Shown here one piece after another: positions 18,214-26,050 of a DNA stretch of 64,000 bases. The translations under genes and the position numbers were made by a program. The stretch covers positions 124,001 to 188,000 of the forward strand of contig CAVTFT010000014.1 in the NCBI GenBank assembly GCA_963734085.1, read 5' to 3'. The notes beneath the pieces were generated by a model that saw only the letters and a program-made list of their open reading frames with translations, did not search any database and was not told the origin of the DNA. How positions within the stretch are numbered: the stretch's first letter is position 1; every line of letters begins with the position of its first letter. Source of the DNA: CAIWHR01 sp963734085. GTDB lineage: Bacteria; Pseudomonadota; Gammaproteobacteria; Burkholderiales; Casimicrobiaceae.

Positions 18214-18219
18214 TAGAAT
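18214..18219 (+). promoter_or_regulatory. Possible -10 element for proS
   Basis: TAGAAT in the context GCGGTAGAATTCGCGC, a form common at sigma-70 promoters of GC-rich Betaproteobacteria. No convincing -35 hexamer is visible 17 bp upstream. Transcription from here would put repeat A in the proS 5' untranslated region. Confidence 0.4.
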
Positions 18220-18246
18220 TCGCGCTTTCCAGCAAAAACCATTCGC

Positions 18247-18330
18247 GCCGCCGGGCCGCCCCGAGGCGCGCGACTGCGCTCCGCCTCGGGCGGCAGCGCA
18301 GCGGCGCAGCCGCAAGCGTGGGGGCACACC
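18247..18330 (+). repeat. Dispersed repeat A, copy 3, upstream of proS
   Basis: GCCGCCGGGCCGCCCCGAGG at the left end and CAGCCGCAAGCGTGGGGGCA at the right; internal segment near CGACTGCGCTCCGCCTCGGG. It ends 8 bp before the proS ATG. As for copy 1, the repeat sits between a promoter region and a start codon. The CCGCCCCGAGGCG and CGCCTCGGGCGG blocks are complementary and would form a hairpin in the mRNA leader. Confidence 0.8.
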
Positions 18331-18338
18331 CTATTACC

Positions 18339-20078
18339 ATGCGCGTCTCCCGCTATTACCTGCCCACGCTGAAAGAAGCGCCGGCCGATGCCGAGGTCGC
18401 AAGCCATCGGCTGATGCTGCGCGCCGGGATGATCAGGCGGCTTGCCGCCGGGATCTACACTTGGCTGCCGCTCGGACTGCGCGTGCTGCGCAAGGTCGAG
18501 GCGATCGTCCGCGAGGAGATGAATCGCGCCGGCGCGATCGAGTTGTTGATGCCCGTCGTGCAGCCGGCCGAGCTCTGGCAGGAGACGGGGCGCTGGGGCA
18601 AGTACGGGCCGGAGCTCCTGCGGCTCAAGGACCGCCACGAGCGTGACTTCATCGTCCAGCCAACCTCCGAGGAGGTCATCACCGACATCGCACGGAAGGA
18701 CCTGCGGAGCTACAAGCAGCTGCCGGTCAACTTCTATCACATCCAGACCAAGTTCCGCGACGAGGTGCGCCCGCGCTTCGGCGTGATGCGCTCGCGCGAG
18801 TTCGTGATGAAGGACGCGTATTCGTTCGACGTCGACCGGGAATCGATGCTGAAGTCGTATCAGGCGATGTACGACGCGTACGCGCGCATCTTCACCCGGA
18901 TGGACCTGAAGTTCCGCGCCGTCGCCGCGGATACCGGCCAGATCGGCGGCAGCGCGTCGCACGAGTTCCAGGTGCTCGCCGATTCCGGAGAGGACGCGAT
19001 CGCGTGGTGCCCCGCGTCCGATTACGCGGCGAACGTCGAGCTCGCGGAGGCGCTCGCGCCGGCGCCGTCGCGGCCGCCGCCGTCCGAGCCGATGCAAAAA
19101 GTGCCCACGCCGGGCCAGGAGACGTGCGAAGAAGTGGCGGCGCTTCTCGGCCTGCCGCTTTCGCGAACGGTGAAATGCATCATGCTCGCAGTCGACGTCG
19201 AGGATCGGCCCGCGCGGATCTACATGCTGCTGATCCGCGGTGATCACGCGCTGAACGAAGTGAAGACGAGCAAGGTCGCCGGCCTTTCGAAGTTCCGCTG
19301 GGCAAGCGAAGCGGAGATCGTCGCCGCGACCGGTTGCCGCCCCGGCTACCTCGGCCCGGTCGGCATCCCGAAGGACCTGCCGCTGATCGTGGACCGGTCG
19401 GTTGCAGTGATGGCCGACTTCGTCTGCGGCGCGAACGAGGCCGACTTCCACTTGCGCGGCGTCAACTTCGGCCGCGACTGCCGCGAGCCCGATCTCGTCG
19501 CGGATTTGCGCAACGTCGTCGCGGGCGACCCGTCACCCGACGGCAAGGGCACGCTCGAAATCCTGCGCGGCATCGAAGTGGGCCACGTGTTCGCGCTGGG
19601 CACGCGGTATTCGAAGGACATGGACGCGACCTACCTCGATGCAGCGGGCCAGGCGCGGCTGATCGAGATGGGCTGCTACGGCATCGGCATCACCCGTGTC
19701 GTCGCCGCCGCGATCGAGCAGAACCACGACGCGCGGGGCATCATGTGGCCCGATCCGCTCGCCCCGTTCGCCGTGGCGATCGCCCCGATAGGCTACGAGC
19801 GCAGCGAAGCTGTAAAATCGCTGGCCGACAAGCTCCACGACGAGCTTCAAGCGGCCGGCATCGACGTGCTGCTCGACGACCGCGGCGAGCGTCCTGGCGT
19901 GATGTTTGCAGACCTGGAGCTGATCGGCATTCCCCACCGGATCACGATCGGCGACCGGGGACTCAAGGACGGCAGCGTCGAATACCAGGCCCGGCGCGGG
20001 CCGGCGCCCGACGCGGGACCGACGACGGTGGGGGTCGGAGAGATCGGCGCGTGGATTCGAGGAAAGCTCGCGGCATGA
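18339..20078 (+). CDS. proS: Prolyl-tRNA synthetase (bacterial type with editing insertion)
   Basis: 579 residues; charges tRNA-Pro with proline. The class II motifs are visible: motif 1 around GLRVLRKVEAIVREEMNRAG, motif 2 with FRDEVRPRFGVMRSREFVMK, and motif 3 in MGCYGIGITRVVAAAIEQNH. The editing (INS) domain between motifs 2 and 3 includes VKCIMLAVDVEDRPARIYML and SKFRWASEAEIVAATG. The C-terminal anticodon-binding domain begins near PFAVAIAPIGYERSEAV. The start ATG at 18339 comes right after repeat A. The stop overlaps the ATG of the next gene (ATGA). Confidence 0.98.
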   Translation: MRVSRYYLPTLKEAPADAEVASHRLMLRAGMIRRLAAGIYTWLPLGLRVLRKVEAIVREEMNRAGAIELLMPVVQPAELWQETGRWGKYGPELLRLKDRHERDFIVQPTSEEVITDIARKDLRSYKQLPVNFYHIQTKFRDEVRPRFGVMRSREFVMKDAYSFDVDRESMLKSYQAMYDAYARIFTRMDLKFRAVAADTGQIGGSASHEFQVLADSGEDAIAWCPASDYAANVELAEALAPAPSRPPPSEPMQKVPTPGQETCEEVAALLGLPLSRTVKCIMLAVDVEDRPARIYMLLIRGDHALNEVKTSKVAGLSKFRWASEAEIVAATGCRPGYLGPVGIPKDLPLIVDRSVAVMADFVCGANEADFHLRGVNFGRDCREPDLVADLRNVVAGDPSPDGKGTLEILRGIEVGHVFALGTRYSKDMDATYLDAAGQARLIEMGCYGIGITRVVAAAIEQNHDARGIMWPDPLAPFAVAIAPIGYERSEAVKSLADKLHDELQAAGIDVLLDDRGERPGVMFADLELIGIPHRITIGDRGLKDGSVEYQARRGPAPDAGPTTVGVGEIGAWIRGKLAA

Positions 20079-20734
20079 CGTTTTTCGGCACTTTGTTGCG
20101 CGGCGCCGGCACGGCCGGGGTGGCCGCGCTCGCGCTTGCCCCGCTGCCGGCGCACGCCGGTGCGCAGATCGAGGAGCAGCTCGCGCCGTCGGTCGTCACG
20201 GTGCTCTCGCAATCGATCTCGGATCGCCCGGTGCCGTCCGATTATCTCAACCGCGCCGAGCTCCGTCCGTGGCTCGACCAGATGTCGCGGCGACTCGCGG
20301 CGAAGATCGCCGACGCGCGTGCGCGCGAGGATTTCCTCACCACCGTGCATTACGAAGCGACGCGCGCGGGGCTCGATCCGCAGCTCGTCCTGGGGGTGAT
20401 CCAGTACGAAAGCGCGTTCCGCAAGTACGCGATCTCGACGGCCGGGGCGCGCGGCTACATGCAGGTGATGCCGTTCTGGACCGGGCTCATCGGCAGCGGT
20501 GACAATCACAACCTCTTCCATCTGCGCACGAACCTGCGCTACGGTTGCGTGATCCTGCGTCATTATCTCGACATCGAGAATGGCGATCTCTACCGCGCGC
20601 TCGGCCGTTACAACGGCAGCCTCGGCCGCCCGGAATATCCGACCGGCGTCCTCGGCACGATGAATCGGAACTGGCAGTACGTCCCCGCCGCAACGGCGTT
20701 CGGGGCCGGGTTGTTGCCGACCAGCGCACGGTGA
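20075..20734 (+). CDS. Lytic transglycosylase, SLT domain
   Basis: 219 residues. An N-terminal signal peptide (LLRGAGTAGVAALALAPLPA followed by HAGA) leads to a goose-type lysozyme/SLT domain: catalytic Glu in LVLGVIQYESAFRKYAIST, then GARGYMQVMPFWTGLIG, LRTNLRYGCVILRHYLD and ALGRYNGSLGRPEYP. It cleaves peptidoglycan glycan strands non-hydrolytically in the periplasm. Translation is probably coupled to proS by the ATGA overlap and to gluQ by a GTGA overlap at the other end. Confidence 0.93.
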   Translation: MTFFGTLLRGAGTAGVAALALAPLPAHAGAQIEEQLAPSVVTVLSQSISDRPVPSDYLNRAELRPWLDQMSRRLAAKIADARAREDFLTTVHYEATRAGLDPQLVLGVIQYESAFRKYAISTAGARGYMQVMPFWTGLIGSGDNHNLFHLRTNLRYGCVILRHYLDIENGDLYRALGRYNGSLGRPEYPTGVLGTMNRNWQYVPAATAFGAGLLPTSAR

Positions 20735-21696
20735 CCGCGACCGCGGCGGCGCCGTCGTTGCCGTCGCGGCAACGCGGCCGCTTCGCTCCCTCTCCAACCG
20801 GTCCTCTGCATTTCGGCTCGCTGATCGCGGCGCTCGCGAGCTGCTGCGATGCGCGCGCCGCGGGCGGCGAGTGGATCGTGCGCATCGAGGACGTCGACGT
20901 GCCGCGCTCGCGCCGCGGCACCGAGGGCGCAATTCTCGCTGCCCTCGAGCGCTACGGCTGCCTGTGGGACGGGCCCGTCGTCCGCCAGTCGGAGCGCACC
21001 GCAATCTACGATGCGGCGCTCGAGCGGCTGGACGCAGCAGGGCTCATCTACGAATGCGCGTGCACGCGGGCGGAGCTCGACACCGCAGCGCTGGGTGCCG
21101 GCGGCGAGCACGTGTATCCCGGCACCTGCCGCGACGGAATTCCCGTCGAGCGCGCGACGCGCACGCATCGCGCCTCGCGCGTGCGGGTGGGCGATGCGCG
21201 CATCGAGTGGCGCGATCGTTTGCAGGGTGTCCAGGCGCAGAATCTCGCGCGCGATGTCGGCGACTTCGTGGTGCGCCGAGCCGACCGGCTGTTCGCCTAT
21301 CAGCTTGCCGTCGTCGTCGACGACGCGCTGCAAGGCGTGACAAACGTCGTCCGCGGCGCTGATCTCCTTGCGTCGACGGCGCGGCAGATCTTCCTCCAGC
21401 AGCAACTCGACTACGCGACGCCGTCGTACCTGCACGTGCCGATCGCGCTCAACGCCGCCGGCGAGAAGCTGTCGAAGCAAACGCATGCCGCGCCCCTCGC
21501 CCACGATCCGTTGCCCGCGCTCTTCGCGGCGTGGCGCTTTCTCGAACAGCTCCTGCCCGAGGGCTCTGCGTTGCCGGCATCCGTTGCCGAGTTCTGGCAA
21601 TGGGCGATCCGGTCGTGGGACCCGGCGCGCTTGCCGCCGGTGCCGATGCTCCCGGCGCCTGCCGCCTGGGGTGAAAGCGTATCGCACGGGGTATAA
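20731..21696 (+). CDS. gluQ: Glutamyl-Q tRNA(Asp) synthetase
   Basis: 321 residues from a GTG start that overlaps the preceding stop. GluQ is a truncated class I glutamyl-tRNA synthetase paralogue that attaches glutamate to queuosine in tRNA-Asp. Seen: the HIGH-equivalent region RFAPSPTGPLHFGSLIAALA, the zinc-binding-type cysteines YECACTR and GTCRDGI, and the KMSKS-equivalent EKLSKQTHAA. The anticodon-binding domain of GluRS is absent, as expected. Queuosine synthesis gene queG is also in this window, though not adjacent. Confidence 0.95.
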   Translation: MTATAAAPSLPSRQRGRFAPSPTGPLHFGSLIAALASCCDARAAGGEWIVRIEDVDVPRSRRGTEGAILAALERYGCLWDGPVVRQSERTAIYDAALERLDAAGLIYECACTRAELDTAALGAGGEHVYPGTCRDGIPVERATRTHRASRVRVGDARIEWRDRLQGVQAQNLARDVGDFVVRRADRLFAYQLAVVVDDALQGVTNVVRGADLLASTARQIFLQQQLDYATPSYLHVPIALNAAGEKLSKQTHAAPLAHDPLPALFAAWRFLEQLLPEGSALPASVAEFWQWAIRSWDPARLPPVPMLPAPAAWGESVSHGV

Positions 21697-21697
21697 T
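21692..21697 (+). promoter_or_regulatory. Possible -10 element for the BPH gene
   Basis: A perfect TATAAT at the very end of gluQ, followed by the G/C-rich block CCCCGGGCGGGGGC at 21707-21720 and then the BPH gene 80 bp downstream. The CCCCGGGCGGGG segment can pair with itself. No good -35 is seen. Confidence 0.35.
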
Positions 21698-21777
21698 TTA
21701 CGGTTCCCCGGGCGGGGGCTTTTACATCGGCCTCGCGCCAGCATGGCGTCGCCGGGGCTCCCCGGAACCCGCCAGCC

Positions 21778-22347
21778 ATGACCACGCTCGTTGCCGTTCG
21801 CAAGAACGACGAAATCGCCATCGCCGCCGATTCGCTGACGACCTTCGGCGACACGCGACTGTCCGCCCAGTTCGACAGGGCCCCCGACAAGATCGTCCGC
21901 TACAAGGGAAGCTACATCGGGCTATGCGGCAGCGCCGCGCACCAGCTCGTGTTCGAAAGTCTGCTCGCGAAGCACACCGACCTCGATTTTTCGAACAAGG
22001 CGCAGATCTTCGAGACGTTCCGCAAGCTGCATCCGATCCTGAAGGAGCAGCACTTCCTCAACCCGAAGGAAGAGGAGGACGACCCGTACGAATCCACGCA
22101 GGTGACCGCGCTGGTGGCGAACGAGCACGGCATCTTCGGCGTGTACTCGATGCGCGAGGTCTTTGAATACACGCAGTACTGGGCGGTCGGCTCCGGCCGC
22201 GAGTTCGCGCTGGGTGCGATGTACGCGCAATATAAGCGGCTCAAGACGGCGGCGGCCGTTGCTCGCGTCGGCATCGAGGCCGGCGCGACGTTCGACAAGA
22301 ACTCCGGCTTGCCGATGACGCTCTACACGATCGCGGCGAAGCGCTGA
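21778..22347 (+). CDS. Betaproteobacterial proteasome homologue (BPH), HslV-like Ntn hydrolase
   Basis: 189 residues, proteasome beta-subunit superfamily. The start MTTLVAVRKNDEIAIAADSL mirrors HslV: removing Met would expose the nucleophile Thr1, and Asp17 is at the expected position (AADS). The lysine counterpart is in the APDKIVRY segment. The oxyanion-type glycine region GLCGSAAHQLVFE and the late AVGSGREFALGAMYAQYK, matching IGSGG-YA of HslV, are also present. It is longer than HslV in the middle (FLNPKEEEDDPYESTQV). No hslU-like ATPase is adjacent; neighbours are gluQ and hslO. This matches the BPH type described as distinct from HslV and Anbu. Family is confident; substrates are unknown. 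Confidence 0.85.
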   Translation: MTTLVAVRKNDEIAIAADSLTTFGDTRLSAQFDRAPDKIVRYKGSYIGLCGSAAHQLVFESLLAKHTDLDFSNKAQIFETFRKLHPILKEQHFLNPKEEEDDPYESTQVTALVANEHGIFGVYSMREVFEYTQYWAVGSGREFALGAMYAQYKRLKTAAAVARVGIEAGATFDKNSGLPMTLYTIAAKR

Positions 22348-22361
22348 AGGACCGCTCGCGC

Positions 22362-23294
22362 GTGGCCGCGTCCGCCCTCCTCTCCGACACCCTCGCGCGC
22401 TTCGTGTTCGAGCGCTCCGCCGTGCGCGGCGCGGTCGTGAGCCTCGACGACGCATGCCGCGACATCCTCGGCTGCCATCCGTATCCGCCGGCGCTCAAGC
22501 GTGCGCTGGCGGAGCTTCTCGCCGCCGCCACGCTGCTCGCGTCGACGCTCAAGTTCAAGGGTGCGCTGATCGTCCAGCTGCAGGGCGACGGCCCCGTGCG
22601 ATTGCTCGTCGTCGAGTGCGACGCAATGCTCACGCTTCGCGCCACTGCACAGTGGAACGACGCGGCGAACGCCTTGTCACCGGACGCGTCGCTGGCCGAG
22701 CTCGCTGGCGGCCCGGACCACGGCCGGCTCGCGATCACGCTCGACCCGAAGGATGGCGGTCCGCTCTATCAGGGCATCGTCGCCCTCGCGGCGACCTCGA
22801 TCGCGGCGCTGGTCGAGCATTACCTCACGACTTCGGAGCAGATCGTGAGCCGGATGGTGCTCGCGACCGATGCGACTCGCGTGCGCGGCCTGCTGCTGCA
22901 GCGGCTGCCCGGCGCGACCTCCGACGACGACGCGACGTGGGCGGATGCGGCCGCGCATCTGGACGCGATCGAGCCTTCGGACCTCACCGATCCCAGGAGC
23001 GCCGAGGCGCTGCTCCGTGGCGTGTTTCCCGCCGACGACCTCCGCCTCTTCCGGCTGCGGCCCGTCCGCTTCGCCTGCAGCTGCTCGGCGGAACGCGTGG
23101 CCAATGCGCTGCGAATGATCGGCCGCACCGAGGTCGAAAGCATCCTCGCCGAGCAGGGATTGATCGGCGTCACCTGCGAATTCTGCAATCGCAGCTACAC
23201 GTTCGTCGCCGACGAGGCGCGCGCGCTATTTGCCGCGGACAGCGTCAGCGCGGCCGCGCGCGGCAGTCCTCCGCCGGATCCGGTCCGGCATTGA
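22362..23294 (+). CDS. hslO: Redox-regulated molecular chaperone Hsp33
   Basis: 310 residues from a GTG start 14 bases after the BPH stop. Hsp33 becomes an active holdase upon oxidation. The N-terminal domain carries VRGAVVSLDDACRDILGCHP and LLAAATLLASTLKFKGALIV. The C-terminal zinc-binding switch has the CXC (FACSCSAERV) and CXXC (VTCEFCNRSY) pairs. Together with the BPH gene and hslR (S4 protein) downstream it makes a small stress and quality-control group. Confidence 0.96.
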   Translation: MAASALLSDTLARFVFERSAVRGAVVSLDDACRDILGCHPYPPALKRALAELLAAATLLASTLKFKGALIVQLQGDGPVRLLVVECDAMLTLRATAQWNDAANALSPDASLAELAGGPDHGRLAITLDPKDGGPLYQGIVALAATSIAALVEHYLTTSEQIVSRMVLATDATRVRGLLLQRLPGATSDDDATWADAAAHLDAIEPSDLTDPRSAEALLRGVFPADDLRLFRLRPVRFACSCSAERVANALRMIGRTEVESILAEQGLIGVTCEFCNRSYTFVADEARALFAADSVSAAARGSPPPDPVRH

Positions 23295-23313
23295 ATGCGA
23301 TGACGTCACGGCC

Positions 23314-23961
23314 GTGAGCCTCTACATCCCGGCGCATTTCGCCGCCCCCGACCGCGTGGCGATCGCGCGTCTGTTGCACGACCACGCGTTCGCAACCCTG
23401 GTGACGGCGGTCGCGCCCGAACCACTCGTCACCCACGTGCCGCTGATCTATGTCGCCGACTGCGAGCCGCATGGCACGCTGCTCGGTCATTTCGCGCGCG
23501 CGAATCCGCACGCGAGGAATGCGGCGGGCGCCGAGTCGATCGCGATCTTCCACGGCCCGCACGCGTACGTATCGCCGTCGTGGTACGCCGAGCCCGCGGC
23601 CTCTGTTCCGACCTGGAACTACGCAGTCGTCCATGCGCACGGCACGCTCGAGCTCGCGCGCGATCCCGCGGAGACGCGTGCGATCCTCGATGTGATGATC
23701 CATCGCTTCGAATCCCCTCGCAGGTCGCCCTGGCGGCCGGGGCTCGAGCGCGACCGGCTGGACGCGCTGGTCAATGCGATCGTCGGCTTCCGGATGAAGG
23801 TCAAGCGCATCGACGCCAAGTTCAAGCTGTCGCAGAACCGCAGTCCCGAAGACCGCGCCCGGGTCGCGCAGGCGCTCGACGCCGAGGGTTACCCGGAGGC
23901 AGGCGCGACCGCTGCGTGGATGCGCGCGTACGCGCGGCTCGCCGGCGATGTCGAAAGCTGA
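23314..23961 (+). CDS. FMN-binding negative transcriptional regulator-like protein (PaiB family)
   Basis: About 215 residues from a GTG at 23314, beginning VSLYIPAHFAAPDRVAIARL. Family features are FATLVTAVAPEPLVTHVPLI, a flavin-binding split barrel, then GHFARANPHARNA, IFHGPHAYVSPSWYAEP, VPTWNYAVVHAHGTLEL, IVGFRMKVKRIDAKFKLSQN and the C-terminal R(S/T)PEDR region. The Bacillus PaiB protein is linked to protease and sporulation control, but most family members are best viewed as flavin reductase-like proteins of unknown role. Overlaps hslR by 14 bases. Confidence 0.93.
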   Translation: MSLYIPAHFAAPDRVAIARLLHDHAFATLVTAVAPEPLVTHVPLIYVADCEPHGTLLGHFARANPHARNAAGAESIAIFHGPHAYVSPSWYAEPAASVPTWNYAVVHAHGTLELARDPAETRAILDVMIHRFESPRRSPWRPGLERDRLDALVNAIVGFRMKVKRIDAKFKLSQNRSPEDRARVAQALDAEGYPEAGATAAWMRAYARLAGDVES

Positions 23962-24373
23962 ACGAAAAACGGCAGAGATTGCCGCGGCAGACGGCGGCCG
24001 CGTCCGCTTCGACAAATGGCTGTGGACGGCGCGGTTCTATCGCACGCGCAGCCTGGCCGCGCAGGCGATCGATGCGGGGCAGACCCGATGCGCCGGGGAG
24101 CGCGTCAAGCCTGCGCACGCGGTGCGCGTCGGCGACGCCGTCACGATCCGCACGCAGGGTATCGTGCGGGAAGTTGTCGTGACTGCACTTTCCGATCGCC
24201 GCGGCGGTGCGGCGGAAGCGGCGAAGCTCTATCTCGAAACCGAGGAGAGCGCGCGGCTGCGCGAGGAAGAGACGCTGCGCCGGCGCGCCGCGGCCGCGGT
24301 ACAACCGCGCTTCCCCGGCCGGCCGACCAAACGGCAACGCCGCAAGCTCGAGGATTTCCTCGGCGAGCCATGA
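23948..24373 (+). CDS. hslR: Ribosome-associated heat shock protein Hsp15, S4 domain
   Basis: 141 residues. The S4 RNA-binding domain occupies the N-terminal half: VRFDKWLWTARFYRTRSLAA, AQAIDAGQTRCAGERVKPAH, VRVGDAVTIRTQGIVREVVV. A basic C-terminal tail follows (PRFPGRPTKRQRRKLEDFLG), typical of HslR, which binds stalled 50S-peptidyl-tRNA and helps recycle it. It overlaps the PaiB-like gene, so they are co-transcribed. It is the last gene of this forward run. Confidence 0.95.
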   Translation: MSKAERKTAEIAAADGGRVRFDKWLWTARFYRTRSLAAQAIDAGQTRCAGERVKPAHAVRVGDAVTIRTQGIVREVVVTALSDRRGGAAEAAKLYLETEESARLREEETLRRRAAAAVQPRFPGRPTKRQRRKLEDFLGEP

Positions 24374-24412
24374 ACCCGCCGGCGTGCGGGACCGGCGTCC
24401 GCGCAAACGCGG

Positions 24413-24586
24413 TCAACAGAGCCGCAATCCGGTCAGGTCGAGTAGAAAATCCGGGTTCTGGTAGCCGCGCCAGATCGCATAGCCCAGGAGCGCTGCGAGC
24501 GTGAGCCCGATCGCATGCCACAGCCAGCGCGGAACGCGCCGGCCGCGGCGGGAATCGAGACTGCCGGCATCGCGCAGCGGGGCCAT
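24413..24586 (-). CDS. Small membrane protein, 57 residues
   Basis: A short frame from the ATG at 24586: a charged N-terminus (MAPLRDAGSLDSRRGRRVPR), one membrane helix (WLWHAIGLTLAALLGYAIW) and a short tail (RGYQNPDFLLDLTGLRLC). The YQNPDFLLDLxGLRLC tail looks like a conserved end rather than random sequence, and codon use is normal for this genome. The role is unknown. It lies 40 bases beyond the hslR stop, in the convergent position, and 46 bp beyond the end of the MerR-type gene on the same strand. Confidence 0.7.
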   Translation of the reverse strand: MAPLRDAGSLDSRRGRRVPRWLWHAIGLTLAALLGYAIWRGYQNPDFLLDLTGLRLC

Positions 24587-24632
24587 CGCGCCTATTGTAG
24601 GCGTCCGGCCCGGCGCGACTGTGCTAACGCAA

Positions 24633-25655
24633 CTATGCCCTCGTCGACGCGTCGGGGATGAGGCCCAGCATCGTCACGGACGTCTGGGGCATCACGCCGA
24701 GCTCGCGCATCGTCTGCATGATCGAGCTGAAATCGGCGGCGGTACGCACGTCGGCGATCGGCTTGGCGAGCAGGTTCACCGCGCGCCCGCTCACGATCAA
24801 CGGCATCGCGGGCGGCAATTCACCGCGCAGCGACCGGATCTCCTGCCCGGCGATCTTGCCCGAGATGCCGCGGTCGAACAGCAACACGACGAGCGCCGCC
24901 TTGTAGGCCTCGGCCGCGCCGGCGATCTCCTGCGCAGGCACACCGGCGCCGAGCGTCAGGCAATTGACGCCTTCGGTGAAGAGCAGGAGCTCGAGAATCG
25001 CGAGACCCAGCTGGTTGGGATCGTTGGGCGGCGTCGCAAGCAGGATCTGCCGCGCATCGCGCGTCGGACGGACGAGCCGCGTCACATCGCGCAACAGCCG
25101 TTGCGCGAGATCGGCGAAGCGCAGCTCCTGGAAGTTCTGCATGTCGCCGCGGACCACGCGCTCGTGCACCGCCTCGTTCAACGGGATCAGCGTGGTCTCC
25201 AGAAACTTGCGCAGCCCCTGCCCCACCAGCAACTTCGACAGGTGGTTCTGCAGCTCGCCGATCCGGTGCTGCCCCAGCAACTTGACCGCGTTGTCGATCT
25301 CGTCGGGCAGCGGCGTCGGCGCCTCGATCGTCAACCCCAGCATCGACTGGAGCGCCGATTCGGCGAGTGGCACCACGGCGCCCGCGCGCCAGCCTTCGGA
25401 CAACAGCTGTTTGATGAGCTTCAGTCGGGCGACCTGATCGGCCGGATACACGCGGTCGCCGAAACCGTCGCGCAGCGGCGCGGGGAAACCGTACCGCCGT
25501 TGCCACATGTAGAGCTGCTCGCGGCGCAGCCCGGTGATCCGCACGACTTCGCGGATGTGAGCGGTGCCGCGCGTGTCCGCCGGGGGCTCGTGCGCTTCGG
25601 TCATGTCGACCGGCGATTCGCGCCGTCGTGTCGGTGCCTTGATCAGGATGCCCAT
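24633..25655 (-). CDS. MerR-family regulator with a B12-binding-like domain lacking the cobalamin-ligand His
   Basis: 340 residues. The N-terminal winged helix is AHIREVVRITGLRREQLYMW followed by QRRYGFPAPLRDGFGDRVYP. Next is a four-helix B12-cap-type domain (DEIDNAVKLLGQHRIGELQN, LIPLNEAVHERVVRGDMQNF) and a Rossmann-like domain (QILLATPPNDPNQLGLAILE, LTLGAGVPAQEIAGAAEAYK). This is the architecture of CarA/CarH/LitR light- or B12-dependent repressors. In those, a D/E-x-H-x-x-G motif supplies the cobalt ligand; here the matching segment is DPNQLG with Asn in place of His. It therefore probably does not bind adenosylcobalamin in base-off/His-on form. Targets are unknown. Confidence 0.85.
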   Translation of the reverse strand: MGILIKAPTRRRESPVDMTEAHEPPADTRGTAHIREVVRITGLRREQLYMWQRRYGFPAPLRDGFGDRVYPADQVARLKLIKQLLSEGWRAGAVVPLAESALQSMLGLTIEAPTPLPDEIDNAVKLLGQHRIGELQNHLSKLLVGQGLRKFLETTLIPLNEAVHERVVRGDMQNFQELRFADLAQRLLRDVTRLVRPTRDARQILLATPPNDPNQLGLAILELLLFTEGVNCLTLGAGVPAQEIAGAAEAYKAALVVLLFDRGISGKIAGQEIRSLRGELPPAMPLIVSGRAVNLLAKPIADVRTAADFSSIMQTMRELGVMPQTSVTMLGLIPDASTRA

Positions 25656-26050
25656 CGTCGTCGTTCCCTATCGTTTTGCGTCACATTCGGCGTGCAAGCT
25701 GTGCTGCACAAGTATATAGCTGATTCGCACTTCGGCGTGTATCTGGGTCCGAGGGAATCCGTGCTGCAGGAGCGCACCTGTGCGCGATGCGCATCTGTGC
25801 AGCACGTCCCGTACGATGCACGATGCGTGCCAAGCAGTGGTAAGCCTATTGCCCGCCCAAGTCCTTTGGGTCATCATCGAACGCCGGGCGCGCCGGGCGT
25901 GCACCTTGCGGAATTGCCGCAGTTTTCGGCGGCGCGCGACCCCCGGGGTACGTGCTCTGACGGAGCGGGCGCCGCCCGACCGGAATGCGCGCTGCCGGCG
26001 GGCGCACTTCTTGCGGACGACCTGCAAACGCCTCGTTTCCCAGCTCACGA
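25656..26050. other. 395 bp divergent intergenic region with inverted repeats
   Basis: It separates the MerR-type gene from the PilZ-domain gene; no credible coding frame. It contains TGTGCTGCACA at 25700-25710 and a related half-perfect copy TGTGCAGCACG at 25796-25806, spaced 96 bp, plus GTGCTGCAGG at 25761. Just beyond the first is AGTATATAGC (25711-25720), a possible -10 region in an otherwise GC-rich stretch. These are candidate operators for the divergent MerR-type regulator; unproven. Confidence 0.4.

Noticed and set aside
23704..23715. tRNA T-loop-like GCTTCGAATCCCC
   Set aside because: It is inside the PaiB-like coding frame and no acceptor or anticodon stem can be built around it.
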